Below are positions 24,256-36,019 of a DNA stretch of 64,000 nt, in pieces. The notes beneath the pieces are model-generated. The model was not told the DNA's origin and did not search any database. It saw only the letters and a list, made by a program, of their open reading frames with translations. Each line of letters opens with the position of its first letter. The first letter of the stretch is position 1. A program made the translations under genes and the position numbers. Origin of the DNA: Chamaecrista fasciculata (lineage: Eukaryota > Streptophyta > Magnoliopsida > Fabales > Fabaceae); NCBI GenBank assembly GCA_003254925.1, contig QANZ01036882.1, forward strand, positions 1 through 64,000, in the 5' to 3' direction.

Positions 24256-24401
24256 TTTTTTTTATTCCAGATGAAGTAAGATAGAGATAGAATGAAACAT
24301 TAATTTATTTTGGCACTCTAATATATTGTAGCACTGCCCCAAAAAGAAAAATACATTGCTTCATCTATAAAGTTTTTAGAAGCATAAGTCATATACTCAT
24401 A

Positions 24402-26455
24402 TTTTTTTTTTAGAGAAAACATGAATACTTCATTCAACTAGAATCAACAGCAAGTACATGACTCAAGAAACATGGAGGAGACATCTCCCATAACTGACTA
24501 TCACCAAAATTCCTGGCAACTTGAGCAAGATAATGAGCAGCTCCATTTTTCAATCCACTCAAACACTAAGCTATCACAACTGCCTATCCTATCTAAGATA
24601 TCCTGAATAGTAATATCAAAATAGGACAAACCTGCAACATTACAGTTCACAGCGGAAATTACAGTTTTAGCATCACTTTCTATAATAACATCACGCAAAT
24701 TTAATTTTTGAGCAAGAAAAGAGCCTTCCAAAACTGCTAAGGCTTCTAAATGATCAACTGCAGTAAAAGCAGACACTTTTTTTATAGAAGCAGCAACAAA
24801 GTCTCCTCTAGAGTCCCTGACAATGCTAGCAACAGCTCCCTGATCTCCATCTATCACATCACAATCAACATTAACTTTGAAAACTCCTAGAGGTGGGGCT
24901 GACCATTTGATATTCTGCAGAACTAAATCAGTCCCAGGAAATGCAAAAATGCTCTTCATCTTTTCCCAATTTTTTGCACAACTACTCCACAAGCCCTGTA
25001 ACATAAAACCAAAATTTTCTACACGAATGTTATTTCTAATAAACCAGATTTTATACATTGCAAGCATTGCTATATTCCTCCAATCTTCTTCAACTTGGTC
25101 ACTACAGAGGTAAAGTAACTAGTCAAAGAAATTGATAGAAAAATCTGTCTGCATCCAATTTGGATCGCCAGCTTCATTCCACACCAATTTTGTGATTGGG
25201 CAAGACAAAAAGATATGAAACACAGATTCTTGATGTTGCCTGCAAAACAAACACAGATTAGGAATTTCCAAACCTTTTGCATTCAGATTATCAATAGTGG
25301 GAAGGATGTTTTTGGCTGCTCTCCACATAAAGAACTTGATCTTGTTTGGAACTTTAGCTTTCCACAAAGTCTTCCACATCCTCTTCACAGGAGCATTAAT
25401 AGGACTTGCGTCAGGATCCTCAAGCGAACTCCACACTGCTCTCATCTCCACTTTATAACCAGATCGAACAGAATATAACCCATCTTTATTGAATAACCCG
25501 CACCACTTGTCTTCATGATCTCTGTTACTCAGAGGAATTCTTAAAATATTAGCTGCCACCTGAGGGGAGAAAGTATTCTGAATAACCTGCTCATTCCACA
25601 TTCTCAACCACGGGATCATTAAATCACAGACACGATTAATATTTGGAACAAATTGGTCTTGCCCAGAGATTTTCAGGTTGTCTTCAATGGGAATCCAAGG
25701 ATCAGACCATATGAAGGTACTCTTCCCATTGCCTATGTGATGATAAAGGCCTTTTTTCAGCAACCTTACTCCTTCAAGAATACTACGCCATGTAAAAGAC
25801 ATTGCACCAGTAGGGACATCTTCAAGGATCGTGGAATGGGGGAAGTATTTTGCCTTCAAGATCGTTGCAACTAACGAATTTTGATGGTTTATCAGTCTCC
25901 ACCCCTGCTTTGCAAGGAGGGCCTTATTGAAGGCTCTCAAATCACGAAAACCCAAGCCTCTTCCACTCTTTGGACAAGACAATTTTTGCCAACTTAACCA
26001 GTTAATCTTTCTTTTCTCCTCCGAAGAACCCCACCAGAACTTTGCCATCATCATATTCAAATCGTCACACAACCCCTTTGGGAGAAGGAAGCCAGACATT
26101 GAATAGGTGGGGATAGCCTGAGCAACTGCCTTTATCAGAATTTCTTTCCCCGCTTTGGAGAGGAGTTTTTCCTTCCACTCATGGAGCTTCTTCCAAACTC
26201 TGTCTTTGATAGATTTAAAGGTGTTATTTTTTATCCTTCCCACATAAGTTGGCAGCCCCAAGTACTTTTCATTCAACGCCACCCGATCAATGCCTAAAAT
26301 ACCTTTAATCTCATTTTGCTTTCTATGATCAGAATTTGGGCTAAAGAAGATGACACATTTCCCCCTGTTTATCATCTGACTTGACACTTTCTCATAACTC
26401 ATAAGAAGGTTCTTGAGAGCCATGCATTCCTCCACATTTTCCCTTAAAAAGATCA
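24402..26455 (-). pseudogene. L1-type LINE, 3' half of ORF2 (split element)
   Basis: Minus-strand sequence codes for the distal part of a plant L1 ORF2: the region just after the catalytic YADD (FLRENVEEC, then KCVIFFSPN, LGLPTYVGR), a zf-RVT domain (about 25250-25400, with CLFCRQ...VFHIFLSCP), and a plant RNase H-like domain (about 24560-24910, starting VFKVNVDC). An in-frame TAG interrupts at 25119-25121 where Trp is expected, and a frameshift lies near 24545-24560. The frame would end at 24434-24436. A T run at 24402-24411 is the poly-A tail. The missing upstream part lies at 30431-31440. Confidence 0.9.
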
Positions 26456-26898
26456 GAAATTTAAATTTACACGTGAATAAACCCCAGTTACATTGAGGTA
26501 TAAACAGAAATTTAAATTTTACATCCAGAGTAGAGGGAGACGACACGCAGGCCGTATTTACCGAAATAAACCTCCTAGAGCCATATCCAACACCATACAA
26601 TACAAATATGAACACTTCATATAATAATTGTCAAACACGGTAACAAAACACACAAATTAAAACTCTTTTAAAATTGTGTTTACTTTAGGTCTGTGCAATT
26701 TTAACATGCCCTTTTCTTGAGATTAGGCCTTTTGTCAATAATTATAAATACCATGAATCTCATTCAAGAATTTATAAATATTGACCTCCAAATATTTTAA
26801 AATTCCAAATTTTAATAATTTTCAGCCACCTATATAATTATTATAATTAAAACACTTTTAATTATAATTATACAGGATTTTCGATTTTGGCCTAGAAC
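26456..26898. other. Unidentified sequence between LINE and LTR debris
   Basis: AT-rich, no coding potential. It replaces the part of the LINE that should encode the catalytic YADD. It may be the left part of the LTR-like sequence that continues at 29203, but I could not prove this. Confidence 0.4.
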
Positions 26899-27086
26899 TG
26901 TTGGGAAATCACAGAGGGAGCGCAGCGGAAGAAAATAAAAATTTTGGACTAAAACGCAAATAAAACTAAAAGCTAACTCTGTGATTCCTTCCAGGATCCA
27001 CTAACTATGTTTATACCAGATAAGAAAAGGATGTTTACCTAGTTTCAATCGGTGACTTATCGTGTTCGCGAATTTGAGAAGTCCAC
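26899..27086 (-). mobile_element. Terminal fragment of a second copia-type LTR
   Basis: It begins TGTTGGGAAATCAC and shares AGCGGAAG, GTGATTCC/ATGATTCC, GGATCC and GAGAAGTCCAC/GGAGTCCAC landmarks, in order, with the first 190 bp of the LTR at 27165. Overall they differ strongly, so this is a related family rather than the partner LTR. It ends at the single N at 27087. Confidence 0.6.
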
Positions 27087-27087
27087 N
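27087..27087. other. Single undetermined base (assembly join)
   Basis: A lone N separates LTR-like sequence from 63 bp of internal sequence leading to a primer-binding site. It may hide a collapsed repeat or missing element interior. Confidence 0.7.
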
Positions 27088-27150
27088 CAAAACGCAAAAA
27101 TTCATACATCTCATGCACAAACATACAGTTTTAAATCCTGGAACTAACCT

Positions 27151-27163
27151 GGCTCTGATACCA
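27151..27163 (-). other. Primer-binding site (initiator-Met tRNA)
   Basis: On the minus strand this reads TGGTATCAGAGCC, the standard copia primer site, one base beyond the end of the LTR at 27165-29202. It fixes that element as minus-strand with this LTR as its 5' LTR. Confidence 0.9.
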
Positions 27164-27164
27164 C

Positions 27165-29202
27165 TGTTGGGAATCCTAGGCTCCTAAGGCAGCGGAAGCA
27201 AAAAAATAAATTAAAATAACGCCTAGGTCCTATGATTCCCGAACGGATCCGCTAGTAGAATTTAAAACTTTTGGTTAGTGTTATACCTCAGAGTTTCGAA
27301 TCAATCGGTTGAACGGGCGAGTTCCACGGAGTCCACTCCCAGAGTTCTCCCTCTGCCAGTAATCCACACAAACAGTTTCCTTGATCATCGAGGTGCTAGC
27401 CTCCAATTCTTTTCTCCAAAAGAATTCCGGGACCAATCTACAGACCTCTGAATTTCAAGAACTCCTTCTTGAAAATTAGCAATGGAGGTGGCGCTAAGAA
27501 GAATCCCCCCACAAGAACTCCTTCTTGCCTATTCTTCTCTCAAAACCCTAATTTAGGAGCAAAGTCGAAATCCCTCTCTAACTCTTAGAGAAAGTGGACT
27601 TTCTCACTAGTGTGTGCAAAGGAATTTTTCTCTCTCTAACTCTTAGGAGGAAAAATAAAACTAGGGTTTGTGTATGTCACTTATGGTGCAAGTCGACTTG
27701 CCCATTTAAATAGGGAGAGATTTTGGTGATTTAATAATTCCTAAAATAAAGATATTTTGATAATATAATTATTTTAGGCCTTGAATTTATAATTATAATA
27801 TTACTCTAATATTATATTTAAATTCAAAATGCAATCTTGGAGAATCAAATTGAGAGATCAAATCTCCCAATGGGACCCACCAAGATGGCGCCTTCCTCCC
27901 TCAATTTATCCTTGGAATTTAATTAATCAAAAACTTCCTTATTTTTGATTCACCAAAGATTCTGAGAGATACTCACCAAATCTTTTGAATTTCAAATCTC
28001 CATTTGAATTTCAAATATTATTTGAATTAAATAAAACATTTTTATTTAACCAAATAATACCCCAAGAGGCGCCACCCTCTCTCATATATTTAGGAATTTT
28101 ATAATTCAATAATTTCCTAACTCTTAGGAACATTATCTGAATTATTTTCCTAATATTTAAATTGTCTATAATTAATCTCATTAATTATATACAATTATTA
28201 ATATTTAAATTTGTCCCACAAATCTAAATATGTCATCTGTAGATTAATTAAGACAAGACATAATGTCCCAGACATTTCCTCTGTGTCTTAAATCGTGTCA
28301 CTCGCGTGACCCACGAATTAACCTTAATTCGTGTCCCACTCGAATGGTGATCAGTTCCTGCTCGTGTGTGACCCAGCAGGCCCCACGTGAAGTGGCAGTA
28401 GGGCATCCCCATGACCTACAAGTTGTGAGCGGACTCTAGCAAGCCATCACAACTACCCAAAATCCGTGAGTTATCGTTTGTAACCGGAAACGACTTAACC
28501 TCAGTACCTCCGTGTCAGAGATCCGATTGTCCTACGATATCTTGGTCATGGACTAGGCACAGGTATGTCATCCATAATCCAAACCTCAACTTTCTCGATT
28601 CCTTGAGTAAGTCCCAAATCCCAGCGTGGCCACGCATTTTCCTGGACAGACTCATCGAGGGCGCCAGTTAGATATCTCTCATTTAATGACGGACAAAATC
28701 CCATTTTGGCCAATCCACATTCCACAGCAATGCAATCAACCAGACCCATACTAAGCCCATATAACTACCCTGTTACGGGCAGCGTTAGACTAAGCCAAAG
28801 ACTGACAACTGCAACGCCGGAATAGTCATTGACCTCAGGTCAAAGGCATCGCTACAGGCGTAGCAGGAGAGACTAGCTGATGACTAAACCCATGCAGGAC
28901 TCTCCGGGTCAGTCCAGCAATTCGTAACCACCTTACGTAATTGCACCATGACTCTCGTCCCAGCATCTAGTGTGTGCATCTCATGCACCGAGGTCATGCT
29001 GGTCTTAGTTCATTTTTGCTCCCACAAAAATAATCGACCAGGGACAATTTTAGATTAATTATCTCATAATTAATCATGGATGTTATCATAGTAAACATGC
29101 AAATAATATGACAACACATTAATTTATCTTCCATAAATTAATAATATGTTCACAACATATTTATCACAAAAATTGATTGGCCCTAGGGCACAATCTCCAA
29201 CA
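27165..29202 (-). mobile_element. 5' LTR (2.04 kb) of a copia-type retrotransposon
   Basis: The ends are TGTTGG and CCAACA, the usual copia LTR termini, with the tRNA primer site immediately beyond the left end. It has no coding capacity; a 67-codon open frame at 28546-28749 is fortuitous. Only 63 bp of internal region remain before the N at 27087, so the element is essentially a lone LTR. The flank to the right (GAAAC) resembles AGAAC left of 26899 only imperfectly. The same family occurs at 1-41. Confidence 0.85.
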
Positions 29203-30430
29203 GAAACATCTAGAATCAACGAGAAGATACCAAAAAGCACAAGAAATACTTGTGCCGTTGGATGAGCCGTCGACACAAAGGAGGACTTCCCGCGGCGCAC
29301 GTATCTGAGAGGAGTATGATGTCAGCATGTAAGCTTCAGTGCATTTTTAGGCTGAGTCGTCACTTGCACCAACGGCCCAAGTGAGAAGTCTCGCGGCACA
29401 CGCAACTTAGTGGCTAAAAGATATGTTTTGGACGGCCAGGATTCAAGATATCAAGACGCAGTCGAGATATCCCGGATATTTCGCTGACCCGCCATGTTGG
29501 GTCGCCGGCACGCGCAACGGCCCAAGGGCAAATTAGTTCCACTTCTTGCGGTCCAAGTCTACTATTCGTGCCTATAAATAGAGCTCGTCATTCCGTGCTC
29601 AAAGTCGCCCAGTTCCATTAGCAAACATATTAGAATAGAATAGAGTTCTCTACCTAGAGCATGAGTAACTAATTAGGTAGATACTTGAGGAATGCCTCAA
29701 GGATGTGGCTTGAGTTCACCACGTTTTCATTTTAGATTCCAGATGTTGATGTTGCATTTATGAGGTATTCTCAACTCCTTCATGGTAATGGTTGAAGTTG
29801 TTTATACATTAGATTGATAGATCAGTACTTTATTAGGGATAAAACTTGGTATTCCTGGAGTCTATCTCTTTTACGATTAATAAAGGTTGCTCTTTAAACA
29901 TGTTATTCGCATGGTTGGTTTACTTAAGAGTGTTCTATCTATCTTAGAAAGTATAATTAGGATTGATCTTTATTGCTTATATTTGTTCATTGTTCCGATA
30001 CTGCAATAATAGAGATTGCCTTGAAGAGCAATGACAAATGCTCAATTCCCCCAGTATTAGTTGAGTTACCTATCTTAATCTTATATCTTTCACCATTGCT
30101 TGATTGATTGTATTTTAATATACATACATCATTTAACTTGGTTAAGTAAATGCACATTAATTATCTGTTATCTATCTTGAACGAACTATGATAGTCCATC
30201 TCTAGGGTTTTCTCTCAAGTATTGTTTTATTCATTATATTAATTCGTGACAACTTTATAATCAAAATCATAAACTAAAACCTTCCTCACAATTCTCTTAG
30301 TCTCATCACATTGAGTTCTGCGAGAGATTCGACCTTGGGTTAGCATCTATACTATATTCTAATAAATATAGTAATACTTGCGAGGCTCGAGTATTATTAA
30401 ATTTGGCTCGCTTGACACCTTACGACGGGT
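29203..30430 (+). mobile_element. LTR-like remnant, probably Ty3/gypsy
   Basis: Non-coding sequence with a TATA box CTATAAATA at 29572-29580 about 150 bp before an AT-rich leader. Its end contains 'GAGATTCGACCTTGGG' and 'ACTTGCGAGGCTCGAGTATT', of the kind that close Tat/Athila LTRs. It joins LINE coding sequence abruptly near 30430. No primer site or partner LTR is identified, so the assignment is by resemblance. Confidence 0.4.
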
Positions 30431-31440
30431 GTCCGACCAAACACATTAGAGTCAACTCCATTTATGCACACTTTGAAGGAGACAGATTTGACACAATTCA
30501 TCACCAAGTTGATCCACTCATCACAGAAACCCAACTTCCGCTACACTGCTTCCAAGAAATGCCACTCAACCCGGTCGTAGGCCTTACTCATATCAAGCTT
30601 CAACGACAAGAAACTCTCCTCCCCCTTTCTCTTATTTTTAGAGCATGTAGCAGCTCGTAAGCAATAAGAACATTATCTGTAATTTGGCGATTTGGCACAA
30701 AAGCACTCTGAGATTTAGAGATGATGTCAGGGAGGATTAATTTAAGTCTATTTGCCAAAATCTTGGCTATTATTTTGTAAAGCACATTACATAAGCTAAT
30801 AGGGCGAAAATTTACCATAGAAATCGCACCTTTAACTTTCGGGATCAAGACAATTCTCGTACCATTGATGCTATCAAGGGGCTTCCTGTGATTTAAACAA
30901 TCCAGCACAGCCTTCATTATATCTTCTCCCACAATACTCCAATATTTTTGATAAAGAGGGCTGGAAAGCCATCCAACCCTGGAGCTTTAGTAGCAGCCAT
31001 TTGAAAAAGGGCTTCCTTTACCTCCTCAGGAACAAAACGAGCTATAAGCTTGTCATTCATGTCACTGTTCACCTTTGAGGGGATTTTATCCAGAACAAAC
31101 GAGATGTCTTCAAGAGAAGCAGGTGTTGATGCAAAGGTTTTCTTGAAGTAGTTCACTGCCACATCTTGAATATCTTCTCAATCCTCAAAGGAATTACCCA
31201 TTTCATCTTCAAGTTTACTAATATGATTCTGTCAAGCCCTTTGAGAAGCTTTTCTGTGAAAAAACGAGTATTCTTATCCCCTTCTTTGAGCCATTGCACC
31301 CTGGATCTCTGGCGCCACAAAATTTCCTCCTGTTTAAGAAGCACATCCAATTCTTTCTCCAAATTTCTTCTTAATTCTATATTAAAGTTCTCAGATTCAT
31401 CCTTGGCCTTTTCATCAATCCTTGATATATGAAGTATACG
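30431..31440 (-). pseudogene. L1-type LINE, 5' half of ORF2 reverse transcriptase
   Basis: On the minus strand it codes for the linker after the endonuclease (LLKQEEILWRQRSRVQWLKEGDKNTRFF), then reverse-transcriptase blocks [45 protein letters not shown] and [15 protein letters not shown], ending near VFG at about 30430. Several frameshifts (for example near 30930 and 30610) and a stop after FLEAV break it. The endonuclease domain and YADD box are missing; the reading resumes after the YADD at 26455. Both halves have the same strand and order, so they are one element. Confidence 0.88.
31411..31440. repeat. 30-bp direct repeat, copy 1
   Basis: Starts TTCATCAATCCTTGATATAT. The same 30 bases recur with three substitutions at 31817-31846. 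This copy lies at the 5' edge of the LINE. Confidence 0.75.
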
Positions 31441-31816
31441 TACAAAAATAAAAGATATATAATGAATGAGAATCACTTCTTTATGACACCAATGGATTTA
31501 TGATAGTTATTATTGAACTAAAATGAAATACTTTGAAAAAAAAGAACTAAAATGAAATACACCAATGGATTTAAGATAGTTGCATTTTGCAAGTGTCAAA
31601 AAGTTTTAGCAAATTACTATTTTTTTTTTTTTGGTCCAAGCAAATTAGTAAATGGGTTTTGCTTTAGAAAACTCCTTGGCTTTAGCTATTTTACACTATT
31701 GGATCAACTTTTGAATGGTGTGATAGATAATTTTTTTTCTTTTTCTTTTTATTTTTTCATGAGTGGACTATGAGAGAGAAAGAGATAAAAAATGAATTGC
31801 TCTAGCAACAGTGAGT
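31441..31816. other. Insert-like spacer between the 30-bp repeats
   Basis: AT-rich; includes a small duplication of CACCAATGGATTTA (31479 and 31560) and a fragment of the hairpin MITE of 24080-24255 near 31653-31715. No gene. Confidence 0.45.
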
Positions 31817-31846
31817 TTCATCAATCCTCGATGTATGAAGTATGCG
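31817..31846. repeat. 30-bp direct repeat, copy 2
   Basis: 27 of 30 bases match 31411-31440. Confidence 0.75.
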
Positions 31847-33422
31847 GAAGTGTGAATATCATAGCCATATGTCTATACCATTGGACAATCTAGAAAAGAT
31901 ACAACTAATGTCATCAATTAATCAAATAATAGAAGTTATCCATCTAACTGAAAAGAGCAAGGGAATAACCCAACATGTAAGCAAGCCCAAATATGTCATG
32001 TCCACTACTGTCATGAGGCCCAGCTGATAGGCTCAAATTGCCAAACAATTATTCACATCTATGCACTGTTTGACTTGTTTTGTTTTGGTAAAGTCTATGC
32101 ACTGTTTGACAACTACATAGTGATTTAATGCAAAGTAGATCTTCTACTGTATGCAGTTTTTGTATGCAATTTTTGTAGTGTAGAGAGAGAATTGAAGAGT
32201 TAGAGAAAAAAATGTAGGTCTTACTATTATTTTTCTCTCTAACTCATTCTTTCTTTTTTTTACTGTATGAAAATGTACAAAAATAATACTGCAAAGAATC
32301 CAGGTTCGATTTAACGCCGCCCGTTTGATATTGTTGTTTTATTTTATTTTTTTGTGAAATGATTTGTTTAACAGAAAATAAAGGAAGATTTCTTGTTTTA
32401 AATAAAGTTCTCGCAAGAAATACAAATTGCTATTTGAATAAATTGTTTGATGAGAAGTTTTGCAAGTATCACCTTTTGTATAGTAAAATTGCATAAGAAG
32501 AGCTTCCACTGAGTTAATTCCCTCTGCTGCCATTATTTGCGTTCATGATTTATCTAGTGGATATGGGCCTTTACTTTGGGCTGAACCCAAAGTACTCTTC
32601 CCCTTGTCCCCTTTTATGGAATCATGGGCCCAGATTAGTAATTACTTGAAGAGGTTTATTCTTCAATCTCTTGTCTTTGAATTTAATGGATTGAGTTTTC
32701 TCAATCATGAAATTTGTAATACTAACATAGCATAGCCTTATTTCTTATTGGGCCGTGATAATGCTTCCAACTCCACCTCCTACACATAAGATACTCAAAT
32801 GGAGGTTAGGTCCCCTCTAATGTCCAAGTCAATATATCAACAAAATAACAATAAGGTAAAGATTAGTGTGTGCTGATTATCCGGTGAGGTCTCTTATTTA
32901 TAGGATATATGTGGGTCATTTTCATATGATTGTTACGTAGGGTGGTCTCTAGTTTATCTTATAAGTATAGGCACATAGCACGTGCACACTATTGATTTAC
33001 TTTAATAGTCTTGATGTTGATAAGTTGAGAATGAATCGATCAGAGGTGATAATTGTTAAAAAAGCTAAGGTTATGTCGAGTGCTATAAATATAGACCACT
33101 TGGGGCTATTATCCGTTGATTGAGCCTTGAGCTAGTTTGTTGTTTAGTTCGTACTTTATCATTTTCGTATGGTAAACTGAGTAAACTTGAAGTGTTTTAT
33201 CAATTAAGCCGAACAAGAAATATTTTATTAATGGATTTTAATTATTTGTGGGAAGAAACTATAATTTAAACTTAAGTTAAAATAAGCAAAATTTGGCATT
33301 TTATTTTTGTTAACAACCACGTGGATACTCTTTTCAACATGTTGCGTACGTGTCTTAAGTTCTTTACTAATGTAGTAATTAAGTTGGCTTTATTACTCAC
33401 TTGACTCTCTCTCATCACTTAT
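31847..33422. other. Intergenic stretch
   Basis: No supported gene. A fold-back (GTAGTGTAGAGAGAGAAT against CTCTCTAACTC) lies near 32175-32250, and CTATAAATATAG near 33083 is TATA-like without a gene behind it. Confidence 0.5.
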
Positions 33423-34531
33423 TGACATTAAAAGGTGGTTTAGTTATTTTTTTCCATGGATGGTCCACCTGAACTCTCTCTCCTCATTTATTTTGTATTT
33501 TTATACTTCTATTTTTTAAAAACCTCTCTCCTCAATATTAATATATATTTTTTTTGCTTCTTTTTATGATTTATCTTTTTAAAAAATCTCTCCCATCATA
33601 TTTATTATTTTAATAATTTTTTTAACACACACACGTAGGGTAGTCAACCTTTTTTTATTATTTATTTTCAAATTTGTTGCTTTTTTATTACTATAATAAA
33701 AATAATAATAAATAACATAAAGAATAAATATAAAGAACAATCACAAAAAAATTCGCATTTAAAAAATTACTAATAAAATTCAATGTTATTTTTAAAAAAA
33801 TTGAAATTAATTTTAAAAAACTCTAATCAGTATTAAAAAATATTAATAAAACATAAATTTATTAACAAAACTCTAACCAGTATCTTGTATTACTGTTAAT
33901 TAATTTTAGAGTAAACTAACAATTCAATCCCTAAAAGATTACCGAGCTAACAATTCGGTCCCTAAAAGATTGAAATGTATAATTTAGTCCCTGAAAGATC
34001 AAAATGGTATACTATTTAGTCCTTTTTATGGACTAAATAGTATACCGTTTTAATCTTTTATGGACTAAAAAATATACCGTTTTGATCTTTCAGGGACTAA
34101 ATTGTATATTTCAATCTTTCAGGGACTAAGTTGTCAGCTCGATGATCTTTCAGGGACCAAATTGCTAGTTTACTCTTAATTTTAATTAGTCCAAACTTTA
34201 TTGCATAATATTCTCTCACTCCTCTCGTTTCACAGTATTCAATAGTTTAAATATTAGTATATATAAGAACTCAAATATTAGTAGATATAAAATATTAAAC
34301 TAGATCCCAAAAAAAATAAATTTCCAGCAGAAAAAATTATGAAAATAATAATATGATGGAAGAGACATTTTTGAAAAAATAAATTATAAACAAAAACAAA
34401 AAATGTTTTAATGTTGTGGAGAGATGTTTTTTTCTAAAAAAAAAAGAAGTATAAAAACAAATAATAAATAAGGAGAGATGTTCAGGTGGACGATCCATGG
34501 AAAAAAATAGCTAAACCACCTTTTAATGTCA
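33423..34531. mobile_element. Long-arm fold-back element with a nested MITE
   Basis: The left arm TGACATTAAAAGGTGGTTTA and the reverse complement of the right end match almost perfectly for about 60 bp, including the CCATGGATNGTCCACCTGAAC block, then with gaps to about 120 bp. The core is A-rich and non-coding. A separate MITE (33909-34175) sits inside. I found no clear target duplication. Confidence 0.75.
33909..34175. mobile_element. Mutator-like MITE (GAGTAAA family), copy d
   Basis: Ends GAGTAAACTAACAATTC and GCTAGTTTACTC are inverted. A perfect 9-bp duplication TTAATTTTA lies at 33900-33908 and 34176-34184. It is the best-preserved copy, a nearly symmetrical hairpin of 267 bp. Confidence 0.92.
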
Positions 34532-34802
34532 TTCTTTAACTATCTTAAGAAAGCGTGCCAAAGATATGAGTTTACATTCTTGAAATAGAGCGTGCGAAGT
34601 TGACATGAACCGGTCGTTGCTATTGGTCACTATCATAATTTAATATGACATATTTCTTGATATCACCAACCTTCGTTTCATCCTAAGATGTCACTTGAAA
34701 CGTGCATTTAATTCAAATTTTTGATATTTGGATATGTGTGCCATGAAACAAATGTGCAATTTTTTATCCTAAATTTTTTGTTATAACAATAAGAATCAAC
34801 TG

Positions 34803-35054
34803 CTTCCTCCGTACCTAAGTGTTTTGTTAGAGAGATTTTTTATTTTAAAATATTTGATGTTTTATTAAATCTAGAGAATATTAATTATTCTTTTATATTT
34901 TTATTCTTATTAAATAGTTAGTAGATGCTAAAATGGTGGGAGTAATTAGGAATAATTTAGTCTTTTTATTTCATATTTCTCTTCATTTTACGTGAATTAA
35001 TAATTTTATTGATCGTATTTACCTTAAAAAATAAATATTTAAGGACAGAAAGAG
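34803..35054. mobile_element. Stowaway-like MITE, copy 1
   Basis: Starts CTTCCTCCGTACC and ends AGGACAGAAAGAG+TA. It shares in order the 'AAAATATYTGATGTTTTA', 'GAGAATATTAATTATT' and 'CTCTTCATTTTA' blocks with the copies at 35065, 36020 and 58656. Confidence 0.7.
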
Positions 35055-35064
35055 TAATTAATTA

Positions 35065-35335
35065 CTCCATCTGTCCCAAAATATCTGCTTTGTTGGAGGA
35101 TTTTTTTGTCCCAAAATATCTAATGTTTTACAAAATCAAGAGAACATTAATTATTTTTTACCATTCTATCCCTATTAAAAGTCAAATATATTGAATTAGT
35201 GAAAGTAACTAGGAATAATTTAATGAGGACAATTTATTCTTTTAATCTTATTTTCTCTTCATTTTAAGTAAATTAATCATTTCTTTGGTCTGTGTGTATT
35301 TACCTTAAAAAGCAGGTATTTTGGAACAGAGGTAG
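35065..35335. mobile_element. Stowaway-like MITE, copy 2
   Basis: Starts TA+CTCCATCTGTCCC and ends GGAACAGAGGTAG+TA. It begins only 10 bp after copy 1, in the same orientation. Confidence 0.75.
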
Positions 35336-35458
35336 TAGTATCTAGAAGATAACAAATTTATTAATTTAATTTTTAAAAATTGTAATTATAATTAGTTTAA
35401 GTATTTTTTTAATTAAGATATTAATTTAAATTTAATGAAATAATTTTTTTTTTAACAT

Positions 35459-35751
35459 TTATGAAGCATTGAAACTTCATTTTGAAGGTTTGTCACCTTG
35501 CCAGACACATATACAACACTCATACGACACATATAAATTTCAGAATATCAAAACATTTTTTGTAACTTTAATATGACAAACAATATAAAGTCATGACACA
35601 TATAAATTATATTATGAATAGATATTGTAATTTTTAAAGTTTTCATCAAAATTTATGGATTTTTAATTATTTATATATACAAATATATGTCGTGCCATGT
35701 CATATAATTTTAAGAATTTGACGCGTCCGTATGAGTGTCCATGTTTCATAG
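35459..35751. mobile_element. hAT-like non-autonomous transposon, copy 2
   Basis: Ends TTATGAAGCATTGAAAC and, reverse-complemented, CTATGAAACATGGACAC, related to the ends of the element at 2497-3305. The inner 'TGTCGTGYC...AAGAATTYGACG' block is also shared. A perfect 8-bp duplication TTTAACAT lies at 35451-35458 and 35752-35759. Confidence 0.85.
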
Positions 35752-36019
35752 TTTAACATTAACTAGTAAGTATAATATTTACAAAATTTAAAATCTCATC
35801 ATATGTATTATAATTGTTTTTTTAACTAAGCATTACTTAGTTTTTACCATTAACAACCGTGACTAATTTCTTTGCTGGCTTGCACACACTTCTAAAAATG
35901 GGACAGATGGCCCAAAGATTTAAGAATGCTCCATACAAAAGTCAAGAATCCTTATATAATTTGGTTAAAGGTAAATAAATAGGTAATACTTGATTATACC
36001 CTTCGAATTATATTTATTA

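Noticed and set aside
28546..28749. 67-codon minus-strand frame in the copia LTR
   Set aside because: LTRs of this type are non-coding; no similarity to known proteins can be seen.
31441..33422. Possible gene upstream of the LINE fragment
   Set aside because: Only short frames (61-73 codons), T-rich, no domain and no splice pattern.
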